Positions 1 through 10,365 are shown, counted from the stretch's first letter. The stretch: 64,000 bases of DNA from Micromonospora lupini str. Lupac 08 (GCF_000297395.2 NZ_HF570108.1:4429910-4493909); one strand, 5' to 3'. The notes: a model not told the origin generated them from the letters alone. Program-made: numbers and translations.

Positions 1-3000
1 TCGTAGACGACCACGAAGTTCCGCGTTCCGTCGCTCTGCCCGTCCGGCATCGTGGCCGACACAGCCTGAAGGTGTGCGGGATCCCCGCCGTACTGTGCGG
101 CGATTCCGAGGCGGATAGCGGCGGCGAACGACGCGATGCGCTCCTGCACGACGGCGGTCGCAGCGGGGATCAGGATGCGCAGCGCCTCGGTCTCCAGCTC
201 GTGGGCGAGGATCAGATCGACGTGGGCGTCCGCAGCGGCGGGCGAGCGGCGGTACGGGCACCAGGGCCGGTGGTGCTCGGCGCCCTTCACGACGGTCGAC
301 CCGGAGGCCTCTGCGGCGAGTTGTTGGCTCACCGCGGGGACACCGTCGACCGTGGTCCCGCCGCAGGAGGTGCAGGTGTGGAACCGGTTGATTCGCACCT
401 CCTCGCCCGCGAAGAGTTCAGCCGCCCGGTCGTAGCGCTGCACCCCAAGGTTGAAGTGCCGGATCATCGCGTGCCGGCTGTAGTCGACGCCGAACGTGTC
501 ATGAGCGTGCCGCCAGGACGAATCGACCTTGGCGGGGTCCACGTCAACGGCGACAGTGGTGGCGTAGAACCGTCGGTCCCGGTCGTCGCTGTCGTCACGG
601 ATGCGGGCGTCGTCGCGCTTGTCGCGGCTCAGCACCCGGGTCGGTTGGAGAACCTGGAACAGCCGGCCGTGATCGGCGATGCCCGGGTCCGCGCATCGCG
701 GGCAGGCGCTGGTGTCCTCCTTGGCGAGGTGGGTGCGGACGTAGCCGCACTGGGCACAGACCCGCCACTGCTCGTACGCCGGCCGGTCCGCTGGGCCGAC
801 GTCGAGCCCGGAGATCTCGTGTTTGTAGCCCCGGACGTAGTAGCTGTTGCCAGGGGCGATCTCAACCAGCGCCTGCCGGGCTGGGCGCGCGTACTCGCGA
901 AGTTCGCTGTGGAACCGACGGTCGCCGTCGGTCTTGTCCTCCCAGGTGAGGGTGGCTTCCAGGTCGGTCCGGCTGTCGATGAGCGCATAGTTGGGCAGCA
1001 GACCGAACTCGACCAGGGTGCCGTGGGCGGCAGCCGCGCTGACCTCTCGCAGGCGGCGGCGGACCGCACCCTCCTCGGCCTTCAACATCTTGATCTCGCG
1101 GGCGTGGTCCGGGTCGCTGGGCACCAGCGTGCCCCGGGCGGTGGCAAGCTCCTGCATCCGTCGACGCAGGTCGGCCAACCGGAACTCCCAGACCTCGTCG
1201 GCTTCCTTGACCCGGTGGACGATGCCGTCCACCGCGAACTCACGCAGCTGGTCGGCGGCGGCCCGCAGGACCTTGTCGCCGAAGAGGGCCAGGAATTCCT
1301 CCACCAGCCGGCCGCCGTCGCGACGACCAGCCTCGGCGAGGCCCGTCAGCCATCCGGTCGGGCCGAACAGCACGTGCGCCCGCCGTGGCATTGGCAGCAC
1401 TCCGGCCAGCCGCCCACGGGCGGCCAGGTCGATCAGGTGGGCGAGGTACTGGCGGCGCAGGATCTCCACGGCGGAGAGAAAGCAGCCGGGCGGGACGATC
1501 TGGCCGGCGATCATGTCGCGGGGATCGGTGAGGTAGTAGCGATCCCGCTCAGTTCGCCCGACCAGGGTCAGCACGAGCGCATTGCCGCTCTTGCGGCCGG
1601 CGCGTCCTGCCCGCTGGACGTAGTTGGCCGGGCCGTGCGGGAGCGACGCCAGCACCACCGCGGAGAGGGCGCCGATGTCGATGCCCATTTCCAGTGTGGG
1701 CGTGCAGGAGAGCACGTTGGGGTCGGTGTAGCGCTCGCCTTCGCGGAACTGCTTCTCCACCGTCTCCCGCTGGGCGCGGGTGAGCATGCCGGTGTGTTCG
1801 CCGGTGACCACCCGGAACACCGGGCTGTCCAGGTAGAGCCGCCGGTAGTAGTCGTCGGCAGCGGTGTCGTCGTGGGCGGCCTGGAGTTGGCCGCGGCAGC
1901 GATACTGTCGGCACGGCTGGCCGATCCAGTCGGCCACCCGGTCGGGGTGCTCGGTCTGCTGCCAGTGGCAGGTGTCGCAGCCGACCCCGGCATTCACGGC
2001 GGACGCGTCGTCGAGTCGGGTCACCCGCAGGTGGCCGGGCATCAGCCCGTACACCTTGTTGCCGTCCTCGGTATCGCCAACGGCGACCACGCCTTCTGCG
2101 GCGAGGGCCGGCAGCAGTTGGCTGAGGAAGCCGGCGGCGTCCCCGGAGTCGAGGCCAAGGCAGCGCGACGTCCAGTCCTGATACCAGTTGCCGCGCGCGG
2201 TGATCACGTCGAATTCCGAGCGAGACTTCGGCGTCGCGAGTAGGAACGCGGGCGCGGACAGGCCCTTCGGGAACGCTGGCATCCCGGCGGGCCGGCCGCC
2301 CCAGATCTGCCACCGGGTGCCGCCGCGCCTCAGGTACGGCACCAGCCACTCGTGGAACACCGCACCCCGGGTCCGTAGCCGTTCCAGCAGACCGCGGAGG
2401 AAGGCGAGGTAGCGGGCGTCGTCCGGCGCCATTCCGGCCAGGTGACCGGGGCCGGTGAGGTGGACATCGCGGCAGATCGCGGCGGCTCGCGCCGGATCGT
2501 CGAGGGCAACCTCAACGGCGACGCTGCGGGTCAACTCCAGGGTGCGGCCCTGCCGGGAACGCAGCCCGGTCTCCATAGCGGTGGCGAAGACAAGCCGCTC
2601 GCTGATCAGCTCCCAGGTTTCCCGGCTACCGCTGTGCTCACCGGCGAGCAGGCTGTCGACGCCGGGCTGATCGTGCAGATCCGGCGGCACGACCGTGGAG
2701 AGGATCTCCGGTTGCGCCGCCGCCTCTATCATCTTGGCGAACAGGTCGTCCAGCCCGACCGACTGTCCCGACTCCAGCCGGCTGGCGAGAAGGGAACGCA
2801 GCGAGAACGAGTAGGACCGGTTCGCGACGAAACCAGCCCGGTGCGCGGCATCCTGCACCGAGTCGTTGAAAAGCAGCGTCTTCTTCTCGGCCTCGTCAAG
2901 TTCCCCACCGGTGAAGAGTTGTGTGATCGCCACCGAGGCGAGGGTGGCCAGGCCAGCACCGAGGAAGCGGATGCCGTGGTCCAACTCGCAGGACGGGCAA

Positions 3001-4759
3001 CGGTCCTTCTCGGCGCCGTCGATGTCGAGAACGTCGCCGAGCACGACGACGGCGTCGTCGGTGGGCTCCCGGTCCCGCTGTTCATCGAAGGGCCGCACCC
3101 GACGGCCGTACTCCAAGACCAGCAGGCCACGGGAGCGCTGGCGTACCTCGTCCTCGGACGCGGCGATCAGCGCACGGACCCGTCGCTTGTCCCGACCGAC
3201 GCTGGCGCGGTAGATCTTGTCCGGGTCGGTCTCCAGCTCCTGCGGGTCCTTCTCCGGCGACAACGCCATCCAGCCCGAGCGACCGCAGTGCCGGCAGTAG
3301 ATGGCCGGCAACCGTGGGTAGCGGTTGTCGGCGACAACCACGTCCGCGTCTGTGGCGTACGGGTCCAGCTCACGTGGCGCTTCGCCGTACCAGCCGAAGG
3401 CGGCCTGGTGGGAGGTGCCGCGCAGCAGGCGGGAGACGGCGCGTACCCACAGGTGGGTTTCGATGTTCAGCAGAGGGCGGCCGGGAGCCTCCGGGTTCTG
3501 CGCGACGGAGAGCAGGCCGACGAACCGCGCGAGAGCCTTCGCCGTAATCTCGGGCGGGGTCTTCATCACGCTGCCCCAGCCAGTGGCGTTCTTCCGGGGC
3601 AGCACGTCGATGATCTCGTCGAGGGTGCACGGCCGCGCTTGGAGCGAGTCGAGCACCGCCTTCGTCAACGGATGCTGACGGAGCAGGTCACCGAGGCGTG
3701 CCGGGTCATTGAGGCAGGGCTCGCCGAGGACCAGCTCGGTGACCTTGGCCATCATCTCCTCGGGGTCGCGGTCGTCGACGGCCGCGAGCTGCTCCGGGGT
3801 GGGCAGTGGCAGGCTGAAGTCCTGCCGGGCGATGAACTCGCCGGCCTCGTAGCGGTCCTCCCCCACCAGCGATCCCGCGTCGAAGGCGACGCCGAAGACC
3901 TGCTCGGCGACCTCACGGATCGCGGTACGACCGTCCCGCCCACCGCCCTCACCGAGCGTGGCGGAGGTGGCCACGGGACAGATCGGCCCGAGCGGCCGCT
4001 CCGGCTCGTCGAGGTTGAGCGCGGCGGCGAGCCGGCGCAGCAGCATCGCCACGTCCGTGCCCTGCGCGCCGTCGTAGGTGTGGAACTCGTCCAGCACCAC
4101 GTACGCCGGCTCGGCGCCCTCCCAGAGCGGCAGGTCGTCGGCGCGCTGGAGCAGCAGGTCCAACATCTTGTAGTTGGTGATCAGGATGTCCGGCGGGGTG
4201 CGCCGCATCTCCGACCGCTTGGTGAACACATGCGGGTACTCGATGGCTGCGACATCGCCGATGTAGAGACCGGCCGTGACCTGGCTGAGCGCCGGGTCGG
4301 AGAGCAGCTCGTTGATGCGCTGCGTCTGGTCCGTCGCGAGGGCGTTCATCGGGTAGAGCAGGATCGCCTTGACGCCAGCTTTGCCCTGCTGCTTCTGCCG
4401 CCGGCAGTGGTCGAGCACCGGGATCAGGAACGACTCCGTCTTACCCGAGCCGGTGCCGGTGGTGATCAAGGTCGGCTGGGCCGCCCTGCCCTTCGTCGAC
4501 AACCGGGCGAATGCGTTCGCCTGGTGCAGGTAAGGGGTGAAGCCGGCCGGCGCCCAGTCCAGGTCCGCCCGCCAGTCCCCCTCCGCCGGGCGGAAGGGGG
4601 TGCGGATCCGCAGGTAAGGGCCGCGGAAGATGCCCTGCTCCGGGTGGGAGAGGAAGCCCTCCAAGCCCTGGCGTACGCCGTCCTCGGTCAGGCCGAAGGT
4701 GGTGGTCAGGTACTGGGTGAGGGTCCGACGCAGGGTGTCGGCAGCGATGGTCGGCCTCA
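1..4759 (-). CDS. Very large DEAD/DEAH-box helicase with DUF1998-type C-terminus, DruE-like (partial, C-terminus beyond window edge)
   Basis: The frame opens at an ATG at 4759 (MRPTIAADTLRR) and stays open to base 1, so about 1,586 residues are visible and the C-terminus is missing. Seen: Walker A TTGTGSGKTESF near residue 98; DEFH box near residue 222 in the context LDEFHTYDGAQGTD; SATLGEGGG as helicase motif III; a C-terminal helicase lobe containing QRAGRAGRKSGNALV; and two later cysteine clusters (CAQCGYVRTH...CPRC and CTSCGG...WCPY) that look like zinc ribbons. The last visible residues (FVVVYD) match the start of the DUF1998 signature. This length and architecture fit DruE, the helicase common to Druantia systems, better than the shorter DISARM DrmA, though both are related. 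It would act on invading DNA in the cytoplasm. The partner genes that define a Druantia type are not visible. The family call is firm; the system assignment is tentative. Confidence 0.8.
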
Positions 4760-4921
4760 TGAGCGGATCACTGCCGCATGCTACTTCACCCCTTACCGGG
4801 GTTGACCTGCCGAACCGGCCGAGTTCGCAGAGCGAGTCGGATTCGCGACACCGGACAAGGCCGCAGCCGGCGAGGCCCGCGGCGCGACCGGATCCAGGCG
4901 GCGGGTCGGCACGATGCGCGC

Positions 4922-5430
4922 ATGAGCTCAGAGGCGGTTGGCAGGCACATGCCCAGGGTCGTGACGCTCGATGATCTCACCGCGATGATGGCCGCGGACG
5001 GACACCATCGGTGCGAGATCAGCCGCTAGGGAGTCCTCTCGATCATGCCGTCGCCGGATACGCCCATGCCAACATCCCGATCCGGCTCATGGTGTGGCTC
5101 GCTCAGGGCGGTGTCCCCGCGGACCGGCTCGCACAGACGGCCGGGCTCCGCATTCCGAGCGAGCAAGGCTCAATCCGACGCCTTGCGGCTCCCAGTCACC
5201 GACGTGCACTCGCCATCAAGATCATCCCGCCCGGCTCCGAGGGCGTGCACACCGCTACTAAGCGCAGCGAGGACGTCGCCGCCGGGATCCTGCAGTACTG
5301 GGTGGTCGATCAGGACCCAGCGCAGACCGTCACGACGCACCGCCTGGACGGCGAGCAACACCTGGTCCGCGCGACCATGCCGCTCGCCTGGATGCTCAAC
5401 CCCGACCCGGCAGAGCACGACCTTGGCTGA
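4922..5430 (+). pseudogene. Decayed Uma2-family (DUF820) putative endonuclease
   Basis: An ATG at 4922 opens MSSEAVGRHMPRVVTLDDL, typical of the N-terminus of actinobacterial Uma2 proteins. It stops at 5028 after CEISR. The family sequence resumes out of frame (GVLSIMPSPDT near 5035-5072), then in a third frame (HANIPIRLMVWLAQGG onward) to a stop at 5430. At least two frameshifts are needed, and part of the middle is missing. In the PD-(D/E)XK core, where family members usually read (V/I)EI.SPGS, this copy reads AIKIIPPGS, so the expected catalytic glutamate is a lysine. It is a dead gene beside the divergent helicase. Uma2 genes are multicopy in these genomes, so its presence says little about the neighbours. 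Confidence 0.8.
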
Positions 5431-5608
5431 CTGGGGACCGGGAGCCCTACAGTGTCGGCCGACGCAGCGGCGTGAAGGCTGACTCAAGCCGATCCAGGTA
5501 GTCCGGATTTCGACACCGTTAGGCATGTCCGAAGAGGATTTGGTCTGGCAAACTCTCATGGCTCGGGACGGTAGGTTCTAGACGTAGTCGACGATAGGTG
5601 CGGACACG

Positions 5609-7291
5609 ATGGCCAGAACGCGGATCCAGGCGGCGGAGCGACCAGTAGGTGAAATCTTCAGCGACGCTTACCGCTTCAGCGTCCCCCGTTACCAACGTCC
5701 CTACGCCTGGACGGTCGAACAGGCCGGCGAGATGTTGGACGACCTGCTCACCGCCGCCCGGTGCGCACACAAGCTTGAGGACTCGGACCCCTACTTCCTG
5801 GGCAGCGTCGTGCTGGTCAAGGAGGAAGGTGTAGCCGATGCCGAGGTAGTTGACGGTCAGCAGCGGCTGACCACGCTGATCATGCTGTTAAGCGTAGTCC
5901 GCCAGTTTCTGCCCGCATCGTTCGCCGCGTCACTTAACCGACGCATCTTTCAGGAAGGTGACCCCATCAAGGGCACCATGGACCAGCCTCGTCTCACCCT
6001 GAAGGACAGGGACCAGTCGTTCTTCGAGAAGCAGATTCTCGACGGTGAGGGCGTTAGCGCGCTGGAGAAGGTTGCGACTGCTGGACTCACCGACAGTCAG
6101 CGCAATCTAGTCCTCAACGCGCGGCTCTTCCGGGGCCGCTTCGCTCAGTTGTCTGCCGATGAATGCCGTCGGTTGGTGTCCTTCGTCGATGGCTACACAT
6201 ACCTGGTGGTGGTTGCCACGCAGGACTTCGACTCGGCCTATCGAATCTTCACCGTGCTCAACGAACGAGGACTCAACCTCACTCACAGCGACATCCTCAA
6301 GTCAGAAATCATCGGCCAGGTACCCAGCGACGCCCAGGACGCATACACCGCAACCTGGGAGGGTGAGGAGGAGGCTCTCGGCCGACGCGAGTTCGCCGAA
6401 CTGTTCGCGCACATCCGGATGGTTTACGCCAAGACCAAGGCCAGGGAGACGATCCTCAAAGAGTTCCGCGCTGCCGTGCTGTCACGAGTACCCGATCCGC
6501 GGGAATTCGTCAGCAACGTCCTAGTCCCATACTCGGATGCCTTCAAGGCTGTCAGCCGGGCCTCGTATCAGGCGGAGGAGGACGCAGAGGCGGTGAATGA
6601 TCTACTCCGGTCGCTGAATCTGCTCGACAATACCGACTGGATCCCGCCAGCGATCAGTTTCCTTAGCCGCCACGGCGGTGATCAGGCGACGACCCTCGCC
6701 TTTATCCGCAACCTTGACCGGCTTGCGTCCAGCATGCACATTCGCCGCGTCGATGTGACGCAACGGGTAGAACGGTACGGGCGGGTGCTGCGAGCCGTCG
6801 AGCGCGGGGAAGATCTCACGCACCCGGACAGCCCGTTGCAGCTTGACGACGATGAGCGGAGTCAGACCCTCAAGCTGCTCGACGGCGAGATCTACACCGT
6901 CGTCCGGCTGCGCCTCTACGTTCTGCTGCGGTTGGACAGCACCCTCTCCTCCGGAGGAGCCAACTACGAGCACCCGTTCATCACAGTGGAACACGTGCTC
7001 CCGCAGAACCCCAAGGCGGACAGCGACTGGCGAGCGCTCTTCACAGACGAGGAACGCGCCTACTGGGTGCACCGCCTTGCAAACCTGCTGCTGCTAACCC
7101 GCCGGAAGAACTCTGAAGCGAGCAACCGAAGCTTTGACGAGAAAAAGTCGGGCTATTTCACCGGCCGATCCGGCGCCTCGCCCTTCCCGCTTACCTCCCA
7201 GGTGCTGCATCAGCCTAAGTGGACGCCCGAAGTACTGCAGCAGCGGCAAGGGGAGCTGCTGTCTCACCTGAAGGACCTCTGGCGGCTCTGA
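5609..7291 (+). CDS. DUF262-DUF1524 (GmrS/GmrD-like, BrxU-like) type IV restriction protein
   Basis: This 560-residue protein has an N-terminal DUF262 (ParB/GmrS-like nucleotide-hydrolysing) domain with RYQRPYAW near residue 30 and the DGQQRLTT motif near residue 81. A helical middle follows, then a C-terminal DUF1524 His-Me finger nuclease with VEHVLPQNP near residue 460 and the downstream HRLANLLLL and NRSFDEKK motifs. Fused proteins of this kind (GmrSD, BrxU, SspE relatives) cleave DNA carrying modified bases, using nucleotide hydrolysis. The start is the ATG at 5609, preceded by AT-richer sequence; no strong ribosome binding site stands out. It stands alone between a decayed Uma2 gene and a 286-base gap. 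Base composition is less GC-rich than the chromosomal part of the window, consistent with transfer. The modified substrate cannot be told from sequence. Confidence 0.88.
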   Translation: MARTRIQAAERPVGEIFSDAYRFSVPRYQRPYAWTVEQAGEMLDDLLTAARCAHKLEDSDPYFLGSVVLVKEEGVADAEVVDGQQRLTTLIMLLSVVRQFLPASFAASLNRRIFQEGDPIKGTMDQPRLTLKDRDQSFFEKQILDGEGVSALEKVATAGLTDSQRNLVLNARLFRGRFAQLSADECRRLVSFVDGYTYLVVVATQDFDSAYRIFTVLNERGLNLTHSDILKSEIIGQVPSDAQDAYTATWEGEEEALGRREFAELFAHIRMVYAKTKARETILKEFRAAVLSRVPDPREFVSNVLVPYSDAFKAVSRASYQAEEDAEAVNDLLRSLNLLDNTDWIPPAISFLSRHGGDQATTLAFIRNLDRLASSMHIRRVDVTQRVERYGRVLRAVERGEDLTHPDSPLQLDDDERSQTLKLLDGEIYTVVRLRLYVLLRLDSTLSSGGANYEHPFITVEHVLPQNPKADSDWRALFTDEERAYWVHRLANLLLLTRRKNSEASNRSFDEKKSGYFTGRSGASPFPLTSQVLHQPKWTPEVLQQRQGELLSHLKDLWRL

Positions 7292-7577
7292 TCCGGGGCG
7301 GAGCTTGCAGGCTCGCCGAGCTCATTCCGGCCCCGCCGCTACGAGAGTCGACGACTGCATTGAATGCGCCGGCACGGCCGCCTCCCCGGTAGTCGGCATG
7401 TACGTCGTGATGGCGCGAAAAGTCGACCGCAGCCACTGCAGCCCTGTGGGCAGAGATTAGACCAAGATCACTGAGCGTTGGGCCCCTCACCCTCAATGTC
7501 CTTCGATATACGAGGTCCCCTTCCGTGCTCGCCGGTCTGATTGTTGAGGACGTGTATCGCTTCTTGCCGTCCTGATG

Positions 7578-8219
7578 CTACGGGCGCACCTTCCAAGAAC
7601 CGTCGGGTTCACCATGGGAGTAGGCGCCTTCTGCAAAGTATTTTATTGACCCGACCTTGCTGGCGGCGTTAAAGGACAGTGCTCCGGAGCGCTTGGCGTG
7701 GATACCGAGGTTGTAGCCGGCGGGTGGCTCGCCGCAGCCGCTGTATGCACCTCCGTTCGTGTTGCCATCTTTGTCCTCCCACATGAACTGGGTTGAATGG
7801 ACATTCCCCTTGCCTTCCGTCACCTCGACCGACACTTCGGCAACTATGAAATAGCCGCTGTCAGGGTTATCGACGTACTCGTTGCATGCCATCGTCCTCA
7901 CCTGGACAGACTTGATCGTGATCTTCATTTTCCCCTGTCCGGTGCTTACGAGCAGGGTCTGCCCCACCTTCAGGGTGGTCGGCGCAGCGGACGACACCGA
8001 CGGGCCCGATGAAGGGGTCGAAACGTCGGTGGCTGCTGTCGGCGCAGGCAGCGCAGTGGACCAAGGAGACGCAGGCGTCGATGAACTCGGCGGCATCTCG
8101 AACCAGCTCGGCTCGTCTTTGAAGCCGTGTAGGGCCCAGTTGATAAATCCGATTACGAGGCCGACTGGGATGGAGAGTATGAGAAGGCCGGTGAAGAAGC
8201 CCCCTTGGCGATTCGGCAT
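7578..8219 (-). CDS. Membrane-anchored DUF4352-like protein
   Basis: This 213-residue protein begins at the ATG at 8219 with a basic start (MPNRQGG), one hydrophobic segment at about residues 8-30 (FFTGLLILSIPVGLVIGF), and a Ser/Pro/Thr-rich linker. The outer domain starts around residue 80 (TLKVGQTLLVS) and continues with a beta-rich pattern (VEVTEGKGN, GSIKYFAEGAY). The order of anchor, low-complexity linker and immunoglobulin-like domain is that of DUF4352 (telokin-like) proteins, which are exported and mostly of unknown function. There is no lipobox cysteine, so the anchor is probably a transmembrane helix. It lies convergent to the DUF262 gene and has no obvious operon partner. The identity of the outer domain is a judgement from pattern rather than clear motifs. 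Confidence 0.7.
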   Translation of the reverse strand: MPNRQGGFFTGLLILSIPVGLVIGFINWALHGFKDEPSWFEMPPSSSTPASPWSTALPAPTAATDVSTPSSGPSVSSAAPTTLKVGQTLLVSTGQGKMKITIKSVQVRTMACNEYVDNPDSGYFIVAEVSVEVTEGKGNVHSTQFMWEDKDGNTNGGAYSGCGEPPAGYNLGIHAKRSGALSFNAASKVGSIKYFAEGAYSHGEPDGSWKVRP

Positions 8220-8481
8220 TCAGGCCACCTGTGGTGGCGGAGGGGCCACGTAAGTCTTCACTGCGGAATTGTCCTTGCCAGCCGCCGCGCTTGCCCAACT
8301 ACTGTCTGCAACCGGACAGCTAACGAGCAAGGCTGTAGGTGAACCTGTCCCTGCGAGCGAAGGAAAGGCCTTAACAGTTCACGGGCAGTTCGTCCGAGCC
8401 GCCGTACAGGTGGAGGCGCTGTCGGTGGGCGGCGACCACCCGCCGTCGCTGATGGTCGCCTCGCACCTCACCCAGGCCGGG

Positions 8482-8753
8482 ATAACCGCGTACGTGCTCG
8501 ACCCAACCCGGGGATGACGAGTTGTGGTCCGGTGACGACGAGAAGCTGGATGGCCTGTTGAGCACCAGTCCCGAGGACCAGTTCTGGCGACCGCCTCTAC
8601 CGCGAGCTGGCCGACGGCCGGGTCGGCGCCTACCTGAGGGATGCGCCGATCTTCTTCGGTCGGCGAGCGGCGCTGCCGGGCGACGGCAGCGTGTACTCGT
8701 TCGGCCGGGACGGCACCGTCCTGGTCGTCCGGGTCCTCGACGGCGGCGGATGA
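8482..8753 (+). pseudogene. Broken fragment of an unrecognised gene
   Basis: Two protein-like stretches occur in different frames: DDELWSGDDEKLDGLLSTS near 8513-8570 and, one base out of frame, DRLYRELADGRVGAYLRDAP from about 8589 to a stop at 8753 after RVLDGGG. Acidic helical residues alternate with hydrophobics as in real coding sequence, and no single frame gives a sensible product. A single-base insertion near 8588 would join them. The stop overlaps the ATG of the next gene in an ATGA arrangement, so the two were probably once translationally coupled. The family is not recognised. Confidence 0.4.
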
Positions 8754-9079
8754 GACGATATTCCTGCGCTCAACTGCTACCGCTTCAGGCACCACGGAAT
8801 CCATCCTGGTTGGGGTGGAAACTCGCTACGCCGCTGATCGGGCTGAGCCTGCTGATGGCCGTCCCGGCGGTGTTCGGCACCGTGACCTGGTGGTCCTTCT
8901 ACAGCGTCGGATACCGGGTGCTGAGTGTCGTCATCTGCCTCATCCTCACCGCCCAACTGGCGGTGGCGGTCTCCATCGGCGTCCGGCCGAACAGAGACGT
9001 GCCCTGGACGAGGGTCGTACTGGTCATTCTCGGCATCCTGCTCACCTGCGGCCTGGCCCGGATCCGCCACGAACTCTAA
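8750..9079 (+). CDS. Small integral membrane protein, unknown function
   Basis: The product is 109 residues from the ATG at 8750 (MRRYSCAQLLPLQ), overlapping the stop of the upstream broken gene by ATGA. Three hydrophobic helices are visible: PLIGLSLLMAVPAVFG, VLSVVICLILTAQLAVAV, and VVLVILGILLTCGL near the C-terminus, with short charged loops. It resembles no family I can name. A longer reading from 8522 would only add the frameshifted arginine-rich shadow of the upstream fragment. Because its likely partner is broken, this gene may itself be in decay, although its own frame is intact. Confidence 0.55.
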   Translation: MRRYSCAQLLPLQAPRNPSWLGWKLATPLIGLSLLMAVPAVFGTVTWWSFYSVGYRVLSVVICLILTAQLAVAVSIGVRPNRDVPWTRVVLVILGILLTCGLARIRHEL

Positions 9080-9296
9080 ACCTCGCTCTACAACATTCCA
9101 CCCCCGACAGTACGCCGATCAGACGCGCGTGGGAATTGCGCGTTCATGGCCACGGTCGGGGGTGTCTTGTATGGTCAGAGGCGTAATCGAATTGCGTAGC
9201 AGCACCCAATCACATTGATTCTCGGCGGCAACGACCGCGCGTTTCACCGATGGCGTCCGGATGTAACAAAATCCAACATGGAGAGGGCGGGAGCCG

Positions 9297-10178
9297 ATGG
9301 CCGACGACATGGGATCGACAGTGCCGCGACGGCAGCTCGGGCGGGCGCTGCGCGAGCTGCGCACCGAGGCCCGGATGACGCTGGACGGCGCGGCCGAGGC
9401 GATGCAGTGCAGCCGGCAAAAGATGTGGCGCATCGAGACCGGCCTCGGCCCAGTCCGCGCCCTCGACGTCAAGGTCATGTGCGAGCTGTACGGGGCGACG
9501 CCCGACCTGGCCGGCGCCCTCACCGCCCTAGCCAACGAAACCAAGGCCAAGGGCTGGTGGCACTCGTACGGCGACGTCGTCCCCGACTGGTTCGAGCTCT
9601 ACGTCGGCCTGGAATCCGCCGCGTCTTTTATCCGCCGCTTCGACGAAGCGCTGATCCCCGGACTGCTTCAATCACGCGCCTACGCCTTGGCGATCTATCA
9701 GCACCGCCACGAGGTGACGAAAGAAGAACGCGAGCGTTTGGTCGAAGCAAGACTGCAACGGCAGGCTCTTCTCCATCGGCGGCTACCTCGGGCACCCAAA
9801 CTCGAGGTGATCCTGGCCGAGGCAGCGCTGCTCCGCAGGGTTGGCGACGTAGCGACCATGGCCGACCAGCTTCGTCACCTACTGGAGGTCGGGGAGACAC
9901 CCAACGTCTCAGTCCGAGTGCTCCCGCTGACCGCCGGGATCCACCGAGGCGCGGAGGCGGGCACCTTCGTCATCCTCGATTTCCCGCCCGCGAAACGGAC
10001 CACCCCCGAGCCGCCGGTGGTCTACTGCGAGTCGTGGACCGGAGCGCTCTACCTGGATCGGCCAGAGGAGTACGCAGCCTACGAGCAGGTGTGGGCGAGC
10101 CTCGATGACTTGACGCTCGATGAGGCACAATCGAGGCAGCTCATCAATAAGATCATCGGAGAGGTCCACCATGGCTGA
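9297..10178 (+). CDS. XRE-family transcriptional regulator with DUF5753
   Basis: This 293-residue protein has an N-terminal helix-turn-helix (RALRELRTEARMTLDGAAEA, then CSRQKMWRIETG) at roughly residues 14-60. A C-terminal DUF5753 region includes RRFDEALIPGLLQSRAYAL and NVSVRVLPL. Regulators of this type are very common in Streptomyces and Micromonospora and are almost always followed by a small DUF397 protein, as here, with an 8-base overlap. The start at 9297 follows a GGGAG sequence. By analogy with BldB/WhiJ-type pairs they may control development or local genes, but no target is evident. The pair sits in the middle of the defence region and could be a regulatory passenger. Confidence 0.9.
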   Translation: MADDMGSTVPRRQLGRALRELRTEARMTLDGAAEAMQCSRQKMWRIETGLGPVRALDVKVMCELYGATPDLAGALTALANETKAKGWWHSYGDVVPDWFELYVGLESAASFIRRFDEALIPGLLQSRAYALAIYQHRHEVTKEERERLVEARLQRQALLHRRLPRAPKLEVILAEAALLRRVGDVATMADQLRHLLEVGETPNVSVRVLPLTAGIHRGAEAGTFVILDFPPAKRTTPEPPVVYCESWTGALYLDRPEEYAAYEQVWASLDDLTLDEAQSRQLINKIIGEVHHG

Positions 10179-10365
10179 TTTGACTGACGCCCAGTGGCGC
10201 AAGAGCACTCGTAGTGGCAGCAACGGCGGCGATTGCGTGGAGGTCGCCGACAACCTGCCGGGCCTCGTCGCCGTACGCGACAGCAAGGAGCCGGCCGGAC
10301 CCGCCCTCACCTTCTCCCCCACCGCCTGGGCCAGCTTTGTCCAGGCCACCAAGCCTGGGCACTGA
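10171..10365 (+). CDS. DUF397 domain protein (BldB/WhiJ-associated type)
   Basis: The 64-residue product starts MADLTDAQWRKSTRSGS and contains the DUF397 core GGDCVEVADNLPG followed by VRDSKEPAGPALTFSP. DUF397 is a small beta-rich domain found next to XRE/DUF5753 regulators in sporulating actinomycetes. The ATG at 10171 lies inside the end of the regulator gene, so the two are translationally coupled. A paralogue with nearly the same motif is encoded at 60122-60313. Confidence 0.92.
   Translation: MADLTDAQWRKSTRSGSNGGDCVEVADNLPGLVAVRDSKEPAGPALTFSPTAWASFVQATKPGH

Noticed and set aside
72..4805. Long plus-strand open frames of 723 and 787 residues
   Set aside because: They are antisense shadows of the helicase, with arginine/valine/glycine-rich low-information sequence and no domain motifs.
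7215..7496. 93-residue minus-strand frame in the 7292-7577 gap
   Set aside because: It overlaps the DUF262 gene end and has mixed composition; a transposase remnant was considered but no motif supports it.
8269..8517. 82-residue plus-strand frame
   Set aside because: Part may belong to the broken gene that follows, but there is no clear start or family; too weak to annotate.
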